From assembly GCA_023265015.1 (NCBI GenBank), contig JAHFUO010000008.1, positions 9,729 to 44,257 of the forward strand: 34,529 nt of DNA. The letters are read 5' to 3'. Positions 7,278 through 15,857 of this stretch are shown here, piece after piece (within the stretch, counting starts at the first letter, position 1; each line of letters starts with the position of its first letter). Under the pieces are notes generated by a model. That model saw only the letters and a program-made list of their open reading frames with translations, ran no database searches and was not told where the DNA came from. Both the position numbers and the translations under genes were made by a program. This stretch comes from Acidobacteriota bacterium (GTDB lineage Bacteria; Acidobacteriota; Vicinamibacteria; Vicinamibacterales; UBA2999).

Positions 7278-8683
7278 CACTCTGGTCCGGACGCTTCGAC
7301 ACCGCGCCCGATCCCGCAGCGTTCGACTTCGGGATCTCCTTCGGCTTCGATCGCGCCCTGTTCGAGGACGATGTGACGGGAAGCCTTGCCTGGGCGGAAG
7401 CGCTCGGCGCGGCCGCGGTGCTCTCTGCCGAAGACACGCAGGCGATCATGGACGTGCTGCGCGCGATCCGTGAGGAAGGCCGCCGCGATCCGGCCTTCGT
7501 CTCGGGACCGGACGAAGACGTGCACAGCTTCGTCGAGCGGAAGCTCGTCGAGCGGATTGGCGATGCGGGCCGACGTCTTCACACGGGCCGCTCCCGCAAC
7601 GAGCAGGTCTCGCTCGATCTCCGCCTGTATCTGCGCCGGCGGATTCCTCTGCTGCAGGCCGCGCTCGCCCGCCTCGTGGCGGCGTGCGCCGATCAGGCGG
7701 AGCAGGCGGGCGCGGCCCTGATGCCGTCGTACACGCATCTGCGCCGCGCGCAGCCGATCCTGGTCGCGCATTTCTTCCTGTCGCACGCGTCGGCGCTGCG
7801 GCGCGATCACGCGAAGCTGCAGGCGGCGGCGGACGACGCCGACGCGTTGACGCTCGGGTCGGGCGCGATCGCCGGCACGAGCTATCCGGTCGACACGGCG
7901 CTTCTCGCGCGCCGGCTCGGCTTCTCGCGCGTCGTCCGCAACAGCATCGACGCATCGTCGGACCGCGATTTTGTCGCGTCGTTCCTGTTTGCCGCGTCGC
8001 TCGCGATGGTGCATCTGAGCCGCATGGCCGAGGACCTGATCATCTTCACGGGGGAGGAACACGGCTTCTTCGAGCTGTCGGATGCGTCCGCCACCGGCAG
8101 CAGCATGATGCCGCAGAAGAAGAACCCCGATCCGCTCGAGCTCGTGCGCGGCAAGTGCGGCCGCGCGGTCGGGCGCCTCACCGGCTGGCTGGTGACCATG
8201 AAGGGGCTGCCGAGCGGCTACAACAAGGATCTGCAGGAGGACAAAGAGGCGGTCTTCGACGCCGAGCACACGCTGGCGGTGTCGAGCGCCGCGGCGCACG
8301 CTGTCGTATCGCGTCTCTCGCTGAACGTGCAGCGAACCGGGCACGCCGCATCCGGGCTGATGCTGGCGACCGACGTGGCGGACTACCTGGTGTCGCGCGG
8401 GGTGCCGTTCCGGCGCGCGCACGAAGTCGTCGGCGCGATGGTGCGGCGGCTGCTTGCCGAAGGACGCGATTTCAGCGACCTCACGATGGCCCAATGGCGG
8501 GACGCGAGTGAGATGTTCGGCGACGACGCGCCCCGCGCGGCGACCGCGCTCGCCTCCGTGCAGGCGCGCCGCACGCCGCAATCCACGAATCCGGACGCCG
8601 TGCGGGCGGCCCTCCGCGAATGCCGGGACTGGCTCATCTCGGAAAATCCCAAGCCCCAACCCCCAAGCCCCAACGCCCAATGA
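7274..8683 (+). CDS. argH: argininosuccinate lyase
   Basis: ArgH splits argininosuccinate into arginine and fumarate. The fumarase/aspartase signature GSSMMPQKKNP is present near residues 275-285 with the mobile-loop serine. HTGRSRNEQ (103-111) and EDVHSFVE (81-88) are also canonical. The ATG overlaps the upstream stop as ATGA. The protein is 469 residues. Its last dozen residues, rich in Pro, Asn, Lys and Gln, are encoded by heptamer repeat sequence and are not part of the conserved fold, so the original stop was probably replaced when the repeat arrived. Confidence 0.96.
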   Translation: MTLWSGRFDTAPDPAAFDFGISFGFDRALFEDDVTGSLAWAEALGAAAVLSAEDTQAIMDVLRAIREEGRRDPAFVSGPDEDVHSFVERKLVERIGDAGRRLHTGRSRNEQVSLDLRLYLRRRIPLLQAALARLVAACADQAEQAGAALMPSYTHLRRAQPILVAHFFLSHASALRRDHAKLQAAADDADALTLGSGAIAGTSYPVDTALLARRLGFSRVVRNSIDASSDRDFVASFLFAASLAMVHLSRMAEDLIIFTGEEHGFFELSDASATGSSMMPQKKNPDPLELVRGKCGRAVGRLTGWLVTMKGLPSGYNKDLQEDKEAVFDAEHTLAVSSAAAHAVVSRLSLNVQRTGHAASGLMLATDVADYLVSRGVPFRRAHEVVGAMVRRLLAEGRDFSDLTMAQWRDASEMFGDDAPRAATALASVQARRTPQSTNPDAVRAALRECRDWLISENPKPQPPSPNAQ

Positions 8684-8719
8684 CAGCATTGGGATTTGGG
8701 ATTTGGTATTTGGGATTTT
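8645..8719. repeat. heptamer inverted repeat at the end of argH
   Basis: The left arm has CCCCAAG and CCCCAAC units within the argH tail. The right arm (8688-8719) has GGGATTT units after the stop. The arms are imperfectly complementary and could act as a weak terminator. Confidence 0.7.
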
Positions 8720-8730
8720 CTAGGTAAACT
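8703..8730 (+). promoter_or_regulatory. possible promoter with repeat-derived -35 box
   Basis: TTGGTA (8703-8708), a 16-base spacer and TAAACT (8725-8730) lie about 57 bases before the next gene. The -35 falls inside the heptamer repeat. The match is moderate. Confidence 0.35.
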
Positions 8731-8787
8731 CTGAGCGCCGCCTTTTCCACTACCCCGCCTGAAAAGGTACGGCTCCGGGGGAATTTG

Positions 8788-9495
8788 ATGCAGCAACGCC
8801 GGCTTAGGCTCGGTGACGTTCTGGACGACTACTGTCCGCGCGAGCGCCGTATCACCAATCACGCGGTCGTGGCGATGATCGATGACCAGGTGAAGCAGAC
8901 GCGCTGCACGACGTGCGACGCGGACCACGAATACAAGCAGGCCAGGGTGCCGGCGCCGCGCCGCAAGAAGGACAGTGTGGCGGTAACGCCCGAAGAAGAA
9001 ACCAACCAGGCCGCATCGCTCGACAGCAGCTCGGAACCTGTGGAGATCGCGGAGGCGACGGAGGCCACGGAAGCCACGGAGCCGGCGCCAGCCGAAGCCG
9101 CCACGGAGGCCGAAGCGGACGATGCCGCTGCGACCCCCGGTGACGACGACGGCCCGGTGCATCGCCGGCTCATTCGCGCCACGTTGCCGCGTCCGCAAGG
9201 ACAGTCACCGGAGCGCAAGATTCCCGAGTTCACGATCCGTCAGCCCGGTGGACGCGGCCGCGAGTTCGATGGCAACAGCCCGGGTGGTGGTGGCCAGCGC
9301 CATGGCCGTGGACGCCGGGCGATGCGAGGCCCGCAGCACGGACAATCGAGCGGACAGCCGCCACGCTTCGGCGGGCCGCGCCAGGGGAACCAGTCTCGCC
9401 ACGGCTCCTCGCCGCAAGGCCAGGGGCAGAATGGAAGCCGGCCTCCGCGCGGTCCCCGGCAGGGCTCCGGCCCCGGCCGGAAGCGCGGACGTTGA
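8788..9495 (+). CDS. CxxC protein with acidic linker and Arg/Gly-rich disordered tail
   Basis: I do not recognise a named family. The first 55 residues form a compact, conserved-looking segment (LGDVLDDYCPRERRITNH, then RCTTCDADHEYK) with one CxxC pair and a third cysteine, possibly a small metal-binding domain. Residues 60-115 are acidic and Ala/Glu/Thr-rich. Residues 140-235 are Gly/Arg/Gln-rich with GRGRR, GGPRQG and RPPRGPRQG repeats like RGG-type RNA-binding tails. No signal peptide or membrane segment is seen. The ATG at 8788 follows a GGGGG run at a suitable distance; a TTG three bases upstream is a less likely start. An RNA-binding or ribosome-associated role is only an inference from composition. 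Confidence 0.8.
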   Translation: MQQRRLRLGDVLDDYCPRERRITNHAVVAMIDDQVKQTRCTTCDADHEYKQARVPAPRRKKDSVAVTPEEETNQAASLDSSSEPVEIAEATEATEATEPAPAEAATEAEADDAAATPGDDDGPVHRRLIRATLPRPQGQSPERKIPEFTIRQPGGRGREFDGNSPGGGGQRHGRGRRAMRGPQHGQSSGQPPRFGGPRQGNQSRHGSSPQGQGQNGSRPPRGPRQGSGPGRKRGR

Positions 9496-9498
9496 GCA

Positions 9499-9580
9499 AA
9501 GCCCAGATCCCAAATCCCAAAAGCCAAGTCCCAAACCCTGAGCCTGAGCCTTGAGCCCTGAGCCCTGAGCCTTAAGCCCC
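9499..9580. repeat. heptamer repeat tract before fabI
   Basis: Two kinds of unit follow each other: CCCAAAT-type units (9500-9540), then AGCCCTG or AGCCTTG units (9541-9580), ending seven bases before the fabI start. Confidence 0.75.
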
Positions 9581-9586
9581 TCGTCA

Positions 9587-10360
9587 ATGACAGACTTCAC
9601 CGGAAAGTACGGGCTTGTTGTTGGCGTGGCCAACAAGCGCTCGCTCGCGTGGGCGATCGCGCAGGCGACGGCCAGCCGCGGCGCGCGCCTGGCGCTCACG
9701 TACCAGGGGCGGTTCGAGGAGCATGTCAACGAGCTGTCCCAGGGTCTTTCGCAGCCTCCCCTGGTGCTGCCGTGTGACGTCAGCTCGGACGACGAGATCG
9801 CCGCGGTCTTCGCGCGAGTCGAGCAGGAGTTCGGGGGGCTCGACTTCCTCGTGCACGGCGCGGCGTTCGCCCCGCGCGACGAGCTGTCGTCGCCGTTCGC
9901 CAACACGACGCGCGAAGGTTTCCGCGTCGCGCTCGACATCTCCGCCTACTCGTTGATCGCGCTGACGCGCGGCGCCATTCCGCTGATGGAAAAACGCGGG
10001 GGCGGAAGCGTCCTTACGCTGAGTTATCTCGGAAGTCAGCGCGTCTTTCCGAACTACAACGTGATGGGCGTCGCCAAGGCGGCGCTCGAAGCGACCGTCC
10101 GGTATCTGGCCGCGGATGTCGGGCCGCGCAACATCCGGGTCAACGCGATCTCGGCCGGACCGGTGAAGACGCTCGCCGCCGCCGGCATCTCTGGATTTTC
10201 GAGCATCCTCACCGTGTATCGCGAGCGCGCGCCGCTTCGCCGCAACATCGAAAGCAGCGAAGTGGGCGAGGCGGCCGCGTTTCTCCTTGGCGACGCGGGC
10301 CGGGGCATCAGCGGCGAGGTGCTGATGGTCGACGCCGGTTTCCACATCATGGGTATGTAG
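9587..10360 (+). CDS. fabI: enoyl-ACP reductase (NADH), FabI type
   Basis: FabI performs the last reduction of each fatty-acid elongation cycle. The 257-residue protein is an atypical short-chain dehydrogenase with the FabI N-terminus GLVVGVANKRSLAWAIA. The catalytic residues Tyr147 (SYLGS), Tyr157 and Lys164 (YNVMGVAK) sit at nearly the E. coli positions. The tail GEVLMVDAGFHIMGM is also FabI-like. It stands alone, with repeat tracts on both sides. If active it would be the expected target of triclosan-type inhibitors; that is family knowledge. Confidence 0.95.
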   Translation: MTDFTGKYGLVVGVANKRSLAWAIAQATASRGARLALTYQGRFEEHVNELSQGLSQPPLVLPCDVSSDDEIAAVFARVEQEFGGLDFLVHGAAFAPRDELSSPFANTTREGFRVALDISAYSLIALTRGAIPLMEKRGGGSVLTLSYLGSQRVFPNYNVMGVAKAALEATVRYLAADVGPRNIRVNAISAGPVKTLAAAGISGFSSILTVYRERAPLRRNIESSEVGEAAAFLLGDAGRGISGEVLMVDAGFHIMGM

Positions 10361-10403
10361 GTTATTCCCGAGGGGCGGCAGAACGACACGGTTGAAGTGT
10401 AAC

Positions 10404-10449
10404 GTGCGACGGTGCGATGGTGCGACGTGCGACGGTGCGACGTGCGATG
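10404..10449. repeat. GTGCGAC tandem repeat
   Basis: Six or so imperfect copies of GTGCGAC, spaced 7-10 bases apart, lie between the converging ends of fabI and the HD-GYP gene. The same core (GGTGCGA) makes up the tandem repeat inside nagA. Confidence 0.7.
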
Positions 10450-10456
10450 CCCCGCT

Positions 10457-12397
10457 TCAGACGGCGCCGGCGTGATTGCGGAACGCTGCGGCCGCGTCGG
10501 CCGCGCTCCCCACGGTGGCGCGCTGCTGGGCGCGGAGCGCCTTGCGCTGGCTCTTGTCGCGGTACATGCGGTTGTCCGCCTTGGCGAGCAGCGCCTCGTA
10601 GCTGCCGCCGTCGTGCGGGAACACCGCGGCGCCGGCGCTGACCCACATCGGCACCCGCAGGTCCGGCCGGACCTCGAGATCCACGCTGTCGACGGCACGC
10701 TGCAGCTCGCTGCGCTTGTTCTCGGCCTCCTCGCGTCCGCAGCCCGAGAGCACGACGATGAACTCGTCGCCCGCGTACCGCACGCAGATGTCGTACGGCC
10801 TGATGGCGGCTCGGAGGACGTTCGCGACCTCGCGGAGCGCGAGGTCGCCGACCTGATGGCCGAAGTTGTCGTTGATTTCCTTGAAGTCGTCGAGGTCCAG
10901 GACCATCAGCGAGACTTCCGCCTTCAGCCGATCGGCGCGCGCCAGCTCCCGCGAGAGGTGCAGGAACATGAACCGCGTGTTCGGGAGTCCGGTCAGCGGA
11001 TCGGTCAGCGAGTCTTCCTGGGTCTGCTCGAAGATGATCGAGTTGTGGATGACGGCGGCCGCCTGCTCGCACACGCGATCGAGGAGCCGCCGGTGATCGT
11101 CGCGGTAGAAGCCCGGTTCGGTGTGATAGACCGCGAGCGTCCCGATGAAGCGGTCGTGGACGATCAACGGGCACACGAGCGCTGACTGCAGCGTCGTCTG
11201 CTGATCCGACCCGGCGGCTTCGAAGTCGGCGCCCGGACGGGCGTTCACCAGCGGCCTGCGATGGCGCGCGACCCAGCCGGTCAGCCCCTGGCCCTTGCGC
11301 ACCGAGAGCCGCTCGAGCCCTTCGGCGTCGACGCCCGTTGAGAAGCGGCACCGGAGCGTGTCGGTTGACTCGGTGTACAGGAACAGCGCGCAGGCGGAGA
11401 ACGGCACGAGCTCGGTGAGCTTCGACGAGATCACGGCCATCGTGTCGGCCACGCCCAGGCTTGTCCCCATCGTTTGCGCAATCTGGTACAGCGCGTAAAT
11501 CTCGCGATGGGCGATCGCGATGTCCTCGAACACCGAGGGCTGAGGCGATTCGGTCCAGGGGCGTGGGGACGTATCGTCGCTTTCGGAAAGATCCTGCGCC
11601 GCCCCCATCGAAGTCTCGAGGTCGAGCCGCTGCACTTCAGCGCGAAGCTCGGGCAGCACGCGGACGAACATCTCGACCACGCGGGGGTCGAGCGCCTTGC
11701 CTGATTCACCCTGCAGGAGGGCGACCGCTCCCTCGACCGACATCGCGTGGTGATAGGGCCGCTCGGAAGTCAGCGCGTCGAAGTAGTCGACGATCGACAG
11801 AACGCGCGCGCCGAGCGGAATGTCCTGTTCTCTCAGGCCGGCCGGATAGCCGCGGCCGTCCCACCGCTCGTGATGACTCAGGATGAGCGGCGCGACCGGA
11901 TAGGGAAAGCGCACGGCGCTGATGATGCCCGCACCGACCTGCGGATGGATGCGTACTTTCTGAAATTCTTCAGGCGTCAGAGGCCCCGGCTTCGCGAGGA
12001 TGTGCTCAGGGACCGCCAGCCTGCCGATATCGTGGAGCAGCGCGGCGGTCTTGACGCCCTGGATGTCGTGCTTCGACATGCCGAGCGCGTGCGCAAGGCC
12101 GGTCGCATAGATCTGGACGCGGCGGATGTGATTGTGGGCGGTCTCATCCTTGGCCTCGATCGCGAGCGCCAGCGCCTCGATGGTCGCGAGGTGCAGCTCC
12201 GATATCTGCTGCGCCTGGCGATACAGGCGGAACGCGAAGTACAGCGGCAGAAACGAAACAGGGAGCAGCCACAGGAAGGAGGGAGACAGCGCCAAGACGG
12301 CCAGCACCGCCGTACACACGACGACAACAGCGCCGGACGCGCTCCACACAAGGCGCGTGCGCGCCTCGCTCGATGAATGACCGATTGATGTCCCCAC
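10457..12397 (-). CDS. membrane HD-GYP / GAF / GGDEF cyclic-di-GMP protein
   Basis: The 646-residue protein combines both sides of cyclic-di-GMP turnover. Two membrane segments (about 16-38 and 41-57) are followed by an HD-GYP phosphodiesterase domain with HDIGRL (122-127) and HHERWDGRGYP (175-185), both intact. A GAF sensor domain spans about 300-455. A GGDEF domain (463-620) has the active-site motif as AGDEF (542-546). An RxxD inhibitory site (Arg533, Asp536) lies exactly five residues ahead of it. AGDEF is a one-residue departure from the consensus; some AGDEF proteins are active cyclases, so activity is open. The start is a GTG at 12397 with only a weak ribosome site. The gene lies downstream of a sigma54 activator on the same strand, separated by 440 bases. 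Confidence 0.92.
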   Translation of the reverse strand: MGTSIGHSSSEARTRLVWSASGAVVVVCTAVLAVLALSPSFLWLLPVSFLPLYFAFRLYRQAQQISELHLATIEALALAIEAKDETAHNHIRRVQIYATGLAHALGMSKHDIQGVKTAALLHDIGRLAVPEHILAKPGPLTPEEFQKVRIHPQVGAGIISAVRFPYPVAPLILSHHERWDGRGYPAGLREQDIPLGARVLSIVDYFDALTSERPYHHAMSVEGAVALLQGESGKALDPRVVEMFVRVLPELRAEVQRLDLETSMGAAQDLSESDDTSPRPWTESPQPSVFEDIAIAHREIYALYQIAQTMGTSLGVADTMAVISSKLTELVPFSACALFLYTESTDTLRCRFSTGVDAEGLERLSVRKGQGLTGWVARHRRPLVNARPGADFEAAGSDQQTTLQSALVCPLIVHDRFIGTLAVYHTEPGFYRDDHRRLLDRVCEQAAAVIHNSIIFEQTQEDSLTDPLTGLPNTRFMFLHLSRELARADRLKAEVSLMVLDLDDFKEINDNFGHQVGDLALREVANVLRAAIRPYDICVRYAGDEFIVVLSGCGREEAENKRSELQRAVDSVDLEVRPDLRVPMWVSAGAAVFPHDGGSYEALLAKADNRMYRDKSQRKALRAQQRATVGSAADAAAAFRNHAGAV

Positions 12398-12839
12398 CGA
12401 CTGCTACCGCAAACAAAACTTTACCAAGACCGACGTGCGCTGCGCGGCGGCCTGCACAGTAATCAGAGCCGTGCCGCTGTGAAGAACCGCGCACTCGAGC
12501 GCACCACCGACAATAAGTGCGAATGTACAACGGCTCCGCCTTGACGGCAGCGCTGTGGTCAGCGTCGATGCGATGCAGCCCGACCGTTGTTGGTTAGGGC
12601 AGCCAGATGATCGTGACGCGAGCTCTCATGGTCGTCCTGGTCGCAAGCGGACATGGGTCCGCCGCCGATAGAACTAGGCGCTCACGAGCAGGGCAAAGAC
12701 GCTGCCGTGGCCCGCGCCGACCGGGCGTTTTCAGTTAAGTTCCATGGAGTTAGAGACTTACAGATTCAGCGGCGGTGCCGGTGAGTCCGTGGACGCACTC
12801 CGCCGTCTACATTTGTGTTCAAGAACTGCACAGGGTGTG
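12398..12839. other. 442-base non-coding stretch
   Basis: It separates the sigma54 activator from the HD-GYP gene on the minus strand. I see no convincing gene, repeat, terminator or -24/-12 promoter. A 43-codon plus-strand frame from 12607 has a signal-like start but nothing else in its favour. Confidence 0.5.
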
Positions 12840-14189
12840 CTACTCGGGTGTTCTGTTCCGGGACGTCCGCGTCTCCGGCTCGAGGGTGTATTCGACGATT
12901 TTCCGGTACAGCGTGCCCCGGCTGATCTCCAGGACGCGCGCCGCTTCTTTCTTATTCCACGAGACGGCGTCCAGCACGCGAACGATGTGGGCGCGCTCGG
13001 CGTCGCGCAGCGTGGGGAGCTTTGGCGGGTCATCAGGGACCGGCATCGTCACGCCTGCGTGCAGGAACTCGATGTCGTTGTCGCGGATGACCCGTCCCGG
13101 CGCCGAGAGCGCCGCGCGTGAGACCGTGCTTTCGAGCTCGCGGATGTTGCCGGGCCACGGGTACGACTGCAGCCGGCTCATCGCTTCGGTCGAGATCGTC
13201 TTCGCGTCGAGTGGCAGACCGTTGCCCGCGCAGTAGCGCGCGAGGAACCGATTCGCCAGGACCGGGATATCGACCGGCCGCTCGCGCAGCGACGGCAGGC
13301 GGATCGAGAACGCGTTCACGCGGTAATACAGGTCTTCGCGGAACCGCGCATCGCGGACGAATTGATCGAGCGGCCGGTTGGTGGCCGAAATCAGCCGGAA
13401 GTCGACGTGCAGCGATTTCTGCCCGCCGAGGCGCTCGAAGCGGCGATCCTCCAGGACGCGCAGGAGCTTGGCCTGTGCGACCAGCGAGAGATCGCCGATC
13501 TCGTCGAGGAACAAGGTGCCGTGATCGGCAAGCTCGAGACGTCCCGGCTTGCGATCGTGGGCGCCCGTGAACGCGCCCTTTTCAAAGCCGAAGATTTCCG
13601 ACTCGAACAGCGTGTCGGGCAGCGCGGCGCAGTTCACCGCCTGGAATTTCTCCGTTCCGCGGCGGCTCAGCTCGTGAATCATCCGCGCGACGACTTCCTT
13701 GCCAGATCCCGTGGGTCCGAGAATCAGCACCGCGATATCCGACTTCGCGGCGGTGCGGATCCACTCGAACACGATCAGCATCTTCTCGTCGCGGCCGATC
13801 ATTTCGCGGAATCGCTGGACCGACGGCGCCGAATCCTCGGTGCTGATGGCGGCCCGGCGTTCGAGGAACGTATCGAGCAGGAGCGCGGAATTCTCGTCCA
13901 CCGGACGCACGGCGCCGAACCGCAACGGCGTGCCGGCAACCCTCTGCACGACGCCGAACCCGACGAGCTCGTTGACGCAGTTTTCGACGTCGAGCTTCAG
14001 GCGGCCGAAGGTCGACATCAGCATCTCGACATCGAACATTTCCTCGGGGCGGGCGCTCAGGAAGCGCAGGAGGCCGGCGCGCAGGGGCGACTGTACGAGG
14101 TTGCGGAAGCGCGCCTCGAGGTCCGGCGCGTTGTCGGACTTCGGGAGCGACGCAATCGCGCGCCGGGCGGCAAAAGTCAGTTCGTCCAC
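12840..14189 (-). CDS. sigma54-dependent transcriptional activator
   Basis: The AAA+ domain has Walker A GPTGSGKE (158-165), the sigma54-contacting GAFTGA loop (205-210), Walker B TLFLDEIGD (225-233) and arginine-finger region FREDLYYR. A Fis-type helix-turn-helix follows near residues 412-433 (NKKEAARVLEISRGTLYRK). The N-terminal 115 residues are not a response-regulator receiver: they look like a winged-helix segment (LRAGLLRFLSARPEEMFDVEML), so the input is not an obvious phospho-relay. The GTG start at 14189 lies three bases after the upstream stop, suggesting an operon with the PH-like gene. The target genes are unknown. Confidence 0.92.
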   Translation of the reverse strand: MDELTFAARRAIASLPKSDNAPDLEARFRNLVQSPLRAGLLRFLSARPEEMFDVEMLMSTFGRLKLDVENCVNELVGFGVVQRVAGTPLRFGAVRPVDENSALLLDTFLERRAAISTEDSAPSVQRFREMIGRDEKMLIVFEWIRTAAKSDIAVLILGPTGSGKEVVARMIHELSRRGTEKFQAVNCAALPDTLFESEIFGFEKGAFTGAHDRKPGRLELADHGTLFLDEIGDLSLVAQAKLLRVLEDRRFERLGGQKSLHVDFRLISATNRPLDQFVRDARFREDLYYRVNAFSIRLPSLRERPVDIPVLANRFLARYCAGNGLPLDAKTISTEAMSRLQSYPWPGNIRELESTVSRAALSAPGRVIRDNDIEFLHAGVTMPVPDDPPKLPTLRDAERAHIVRVLDAVSWNKKEAARVLEISRGTLYRKIVEYTLEPETRTSRNRTPE

Positions 14190-14192
14190 AGC

Positions 14193-14675
14193 TTAAGAGG
14201 AGCCCACTGGCCCGTCTGTGTATCGGCGCGTCGAGTCTCCAGCCACAGGGGTGGGGGGTGGCTCCCGGCGGTAGTAGGCGGACTGGAATTCCTCGATCAG
14301 GCGCTTCATTTCGAGCGCGTCGCGTTTCCCGTGGCCGTGGCATTTGACCGGGCTGGCCCCGCCGGAGGTCTCGATGTAGACGTCGCTGAAGAAAAACGCC
14401 GTGTCGATCCGCACGGAGGCGACGTGCGCGACGTGGATGGAATGCTCGCTACGCCCGAACCAGTGCGGCGTGTAATGCACGATCGAGGTCGGGGTGATCT
14501 GGACCTGTGTGGGGAACAAGTGGTTGCCGGCGCTCAGGCGGATGGCCCGGTAGACGTGACCGTCGGCAAACGGCCGCCCCTTCCGCCAGATGATCATCAG
14601 CAGGACCAGAAGGATGAAGGCGGCTGCCGCTCCGACGATCATCCATACCGAGTTGGTGTCGAGCTGTCCGTTCAT
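14193..14675 (-). CDS. membrane-anchored PH-like domain protein
   Basis: I see one N-terminal membrane helix (about residues 11-31, ending IIWRKG) and then a 100-residue beta-rich segment ending in a helix (DALEMKRLIEEFQSAYY). This is the usual form of bacterial PH-like domains. The C-terminal 25 residues are Pro/Thr-rich and probably flexible. The family assignment rests on shape and no strict motif. The gene precedes the sigma54 activator by three bases, so the two probably share a transcript. Its promoter must lie in the 63-base gap shared with the divergent deoxyhypusine-synthase-like gene. Confidence 0.65.
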   Translation of the reverse strand: MNGQLDTNSVWMIVGAAAAFILLVLLMIIWRKGRPFADGHVYRAIRLSAGNHLFPTQVQITPTSIVHYTPHWFGRSEHSIHVAHVASVRIDTAFFFSDVYIETSGGASPVKCHGHGKRDALEMKRLIEEFQSAYYRREPPPTPVAGDSTRRYTDGPVGSS

Positions 14676-14738
14676 GAAACCTGCGCGTTGGATGCTAAGC
14701 TAGCCGCGAGCCGTTCTCAAGCGGTTCAGTGAGCGTCT

Positions 14739-15857
14739 ATGCCGCACCGCGCGCCAGGATCCACAGCCACATCCCGCCAGCAGCACCTGTCAGGCAAGCC
14801 GATTCGCTATTACCGTCCGCGCGGTAGCGCCGACATTCACCATTTGATCGACGAAGGATTCCAGGCGTTCAACGCCGCGCGGCTCGGCGAGGCCTGCCGT
14901 ATCTTCGCCGACAAGATGCTGCTGCCCGAGCACGACACGACGATCGCCCTCACGATGGCGGGGGCGATGACGCCCGCGGGTCTCGGCGGCTGCGTCGTGG
15001 AGATGATGGAGCGCGGCCTGGTCGACGTCGTGATCAGCACGGGCGCGAACCTGTATCACGACCTCCACTACGCCCTGAACTTCACGCTTCATCGTGGCTC
15101 GCCCTTCGTCGATGACGTGGAGCTGTACGAGGAAGGCATCATCCGCATCTACGACGTGCTGTTCCCGTCGAAGGTGCTGCTCGAGACCGACGCCTACATC
15201 CGCCAGTTTCTCGTCCGCTCGGGGATGAACGGACCCGTGTCGACCGCGGAGCTTCATTACGCGCTCGGTCGGGATCTCATGGCGCTCCATCCCGGGTGCG
15301 AGACCTACTCCGTCGTGGCGGCGGCGGCCGCCGCGGGCGTGCCGATCTATACCTCGTCGCCGGGCGACAGCTCGATCGGGATGAACGTCGCGTACCACGA
15401 GCTGATGAACGACAGCCGCCTGATGATCGATCCCAACAAGGACGTCAACGAGGTCTGCGCCTTCATCCTTGCCGGGAAGAAGAACGGCTGCGTGATCCTC
15501 GGGGGCGGCTCGCCGAAGAACTTCTACCTGCAGGGGCAGCCGACCCTGTGGGAGGTGTACGGAATCCCGAAGGGCGGCAACGACTTCTTCATCCAGATCA
15601 CGACCGACTCGGTCGTCTGGGGCGGACTGTCGGGCGCGACGCCCGCCGAGGCCGTGAGCTGGGGCAAAGTCAATCCCGGCGTGCTGCCCGATACCGTCGT
15701 CGCGTACTGCGATTCCACGATCGCGTTTCCGCTGCTCTGCGAATACGCCGTCGGCTCCGAACATAACCGACGCCCGCTCAAGGCGCTCGTGCACAAGCGG
15801 GACGCGCTGGTCGAGACGCTGAAGCGCGAAGCGAAGAGCGCTGCACCCCACACGTAA
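14739..15857 (+). CDS. deoxyhypusine-synthase-family protein
   Basis: The 372-residue protein keeps the hallmarks of the deoxyhypusine synthase fold: GAMTPAGLGG (75-84), STGANLYHDLHYAL (100-113), DSSIGMN (210-216), GGGSPKNFYLQGQP (255-268) and SGATPAEAVSWGKVNP (298-313). Lys310 aligns with the lysine that carries the aminobutyl intermediate in eukaryotic enzymes. Bacteria lack eIF5A, so the substrate must differ; some bacterial relatives are linked to homospermidine or other polyamine synthesis. NAD and spermidine use are inferred from the family. It is the first gene of a four-gene operon with no spacing between members. Confidence 0.9.
   Translation: MPHRAPGSTATSRQQHLSGKPIRYYRPRGSADIHHLIDEGFQAFNAARLGEACRIFADKMLLPEHDTTIALTMAGAMTPAGLGGCVVEMMERGLVDVVISTGANLYHDLHYALNFTLHRGSPFVDDVELYEEGIIRIYDVLFPSKVLLETDAYIRQFLVRSGMNGPVSTAELHYALGRDLMALHPGCETYSVVAAAAAAGVPIYTSSPGDSSIGMNVAYHELMNDSRLMIDPNKDVNEVCAFILAGKKNGCVILGGGSPKNFYLQGQPTLWEVYGIPKGGNDFFIQITTDSVVWGGLSGATPAEAVSWGKVNPGVLPDTVVAYCDSTIAFPLLCEYAVGSEHNRRPLKALVHKRDALVETLKREAKSAAPHT

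Noticed and set aside
12607-12738. 43-codon plus-strand frame with a hydrophobic start
   Set aside because: No ribosome site, no recognisable domain, and the second half is Arg-rich shadow-like sequence.
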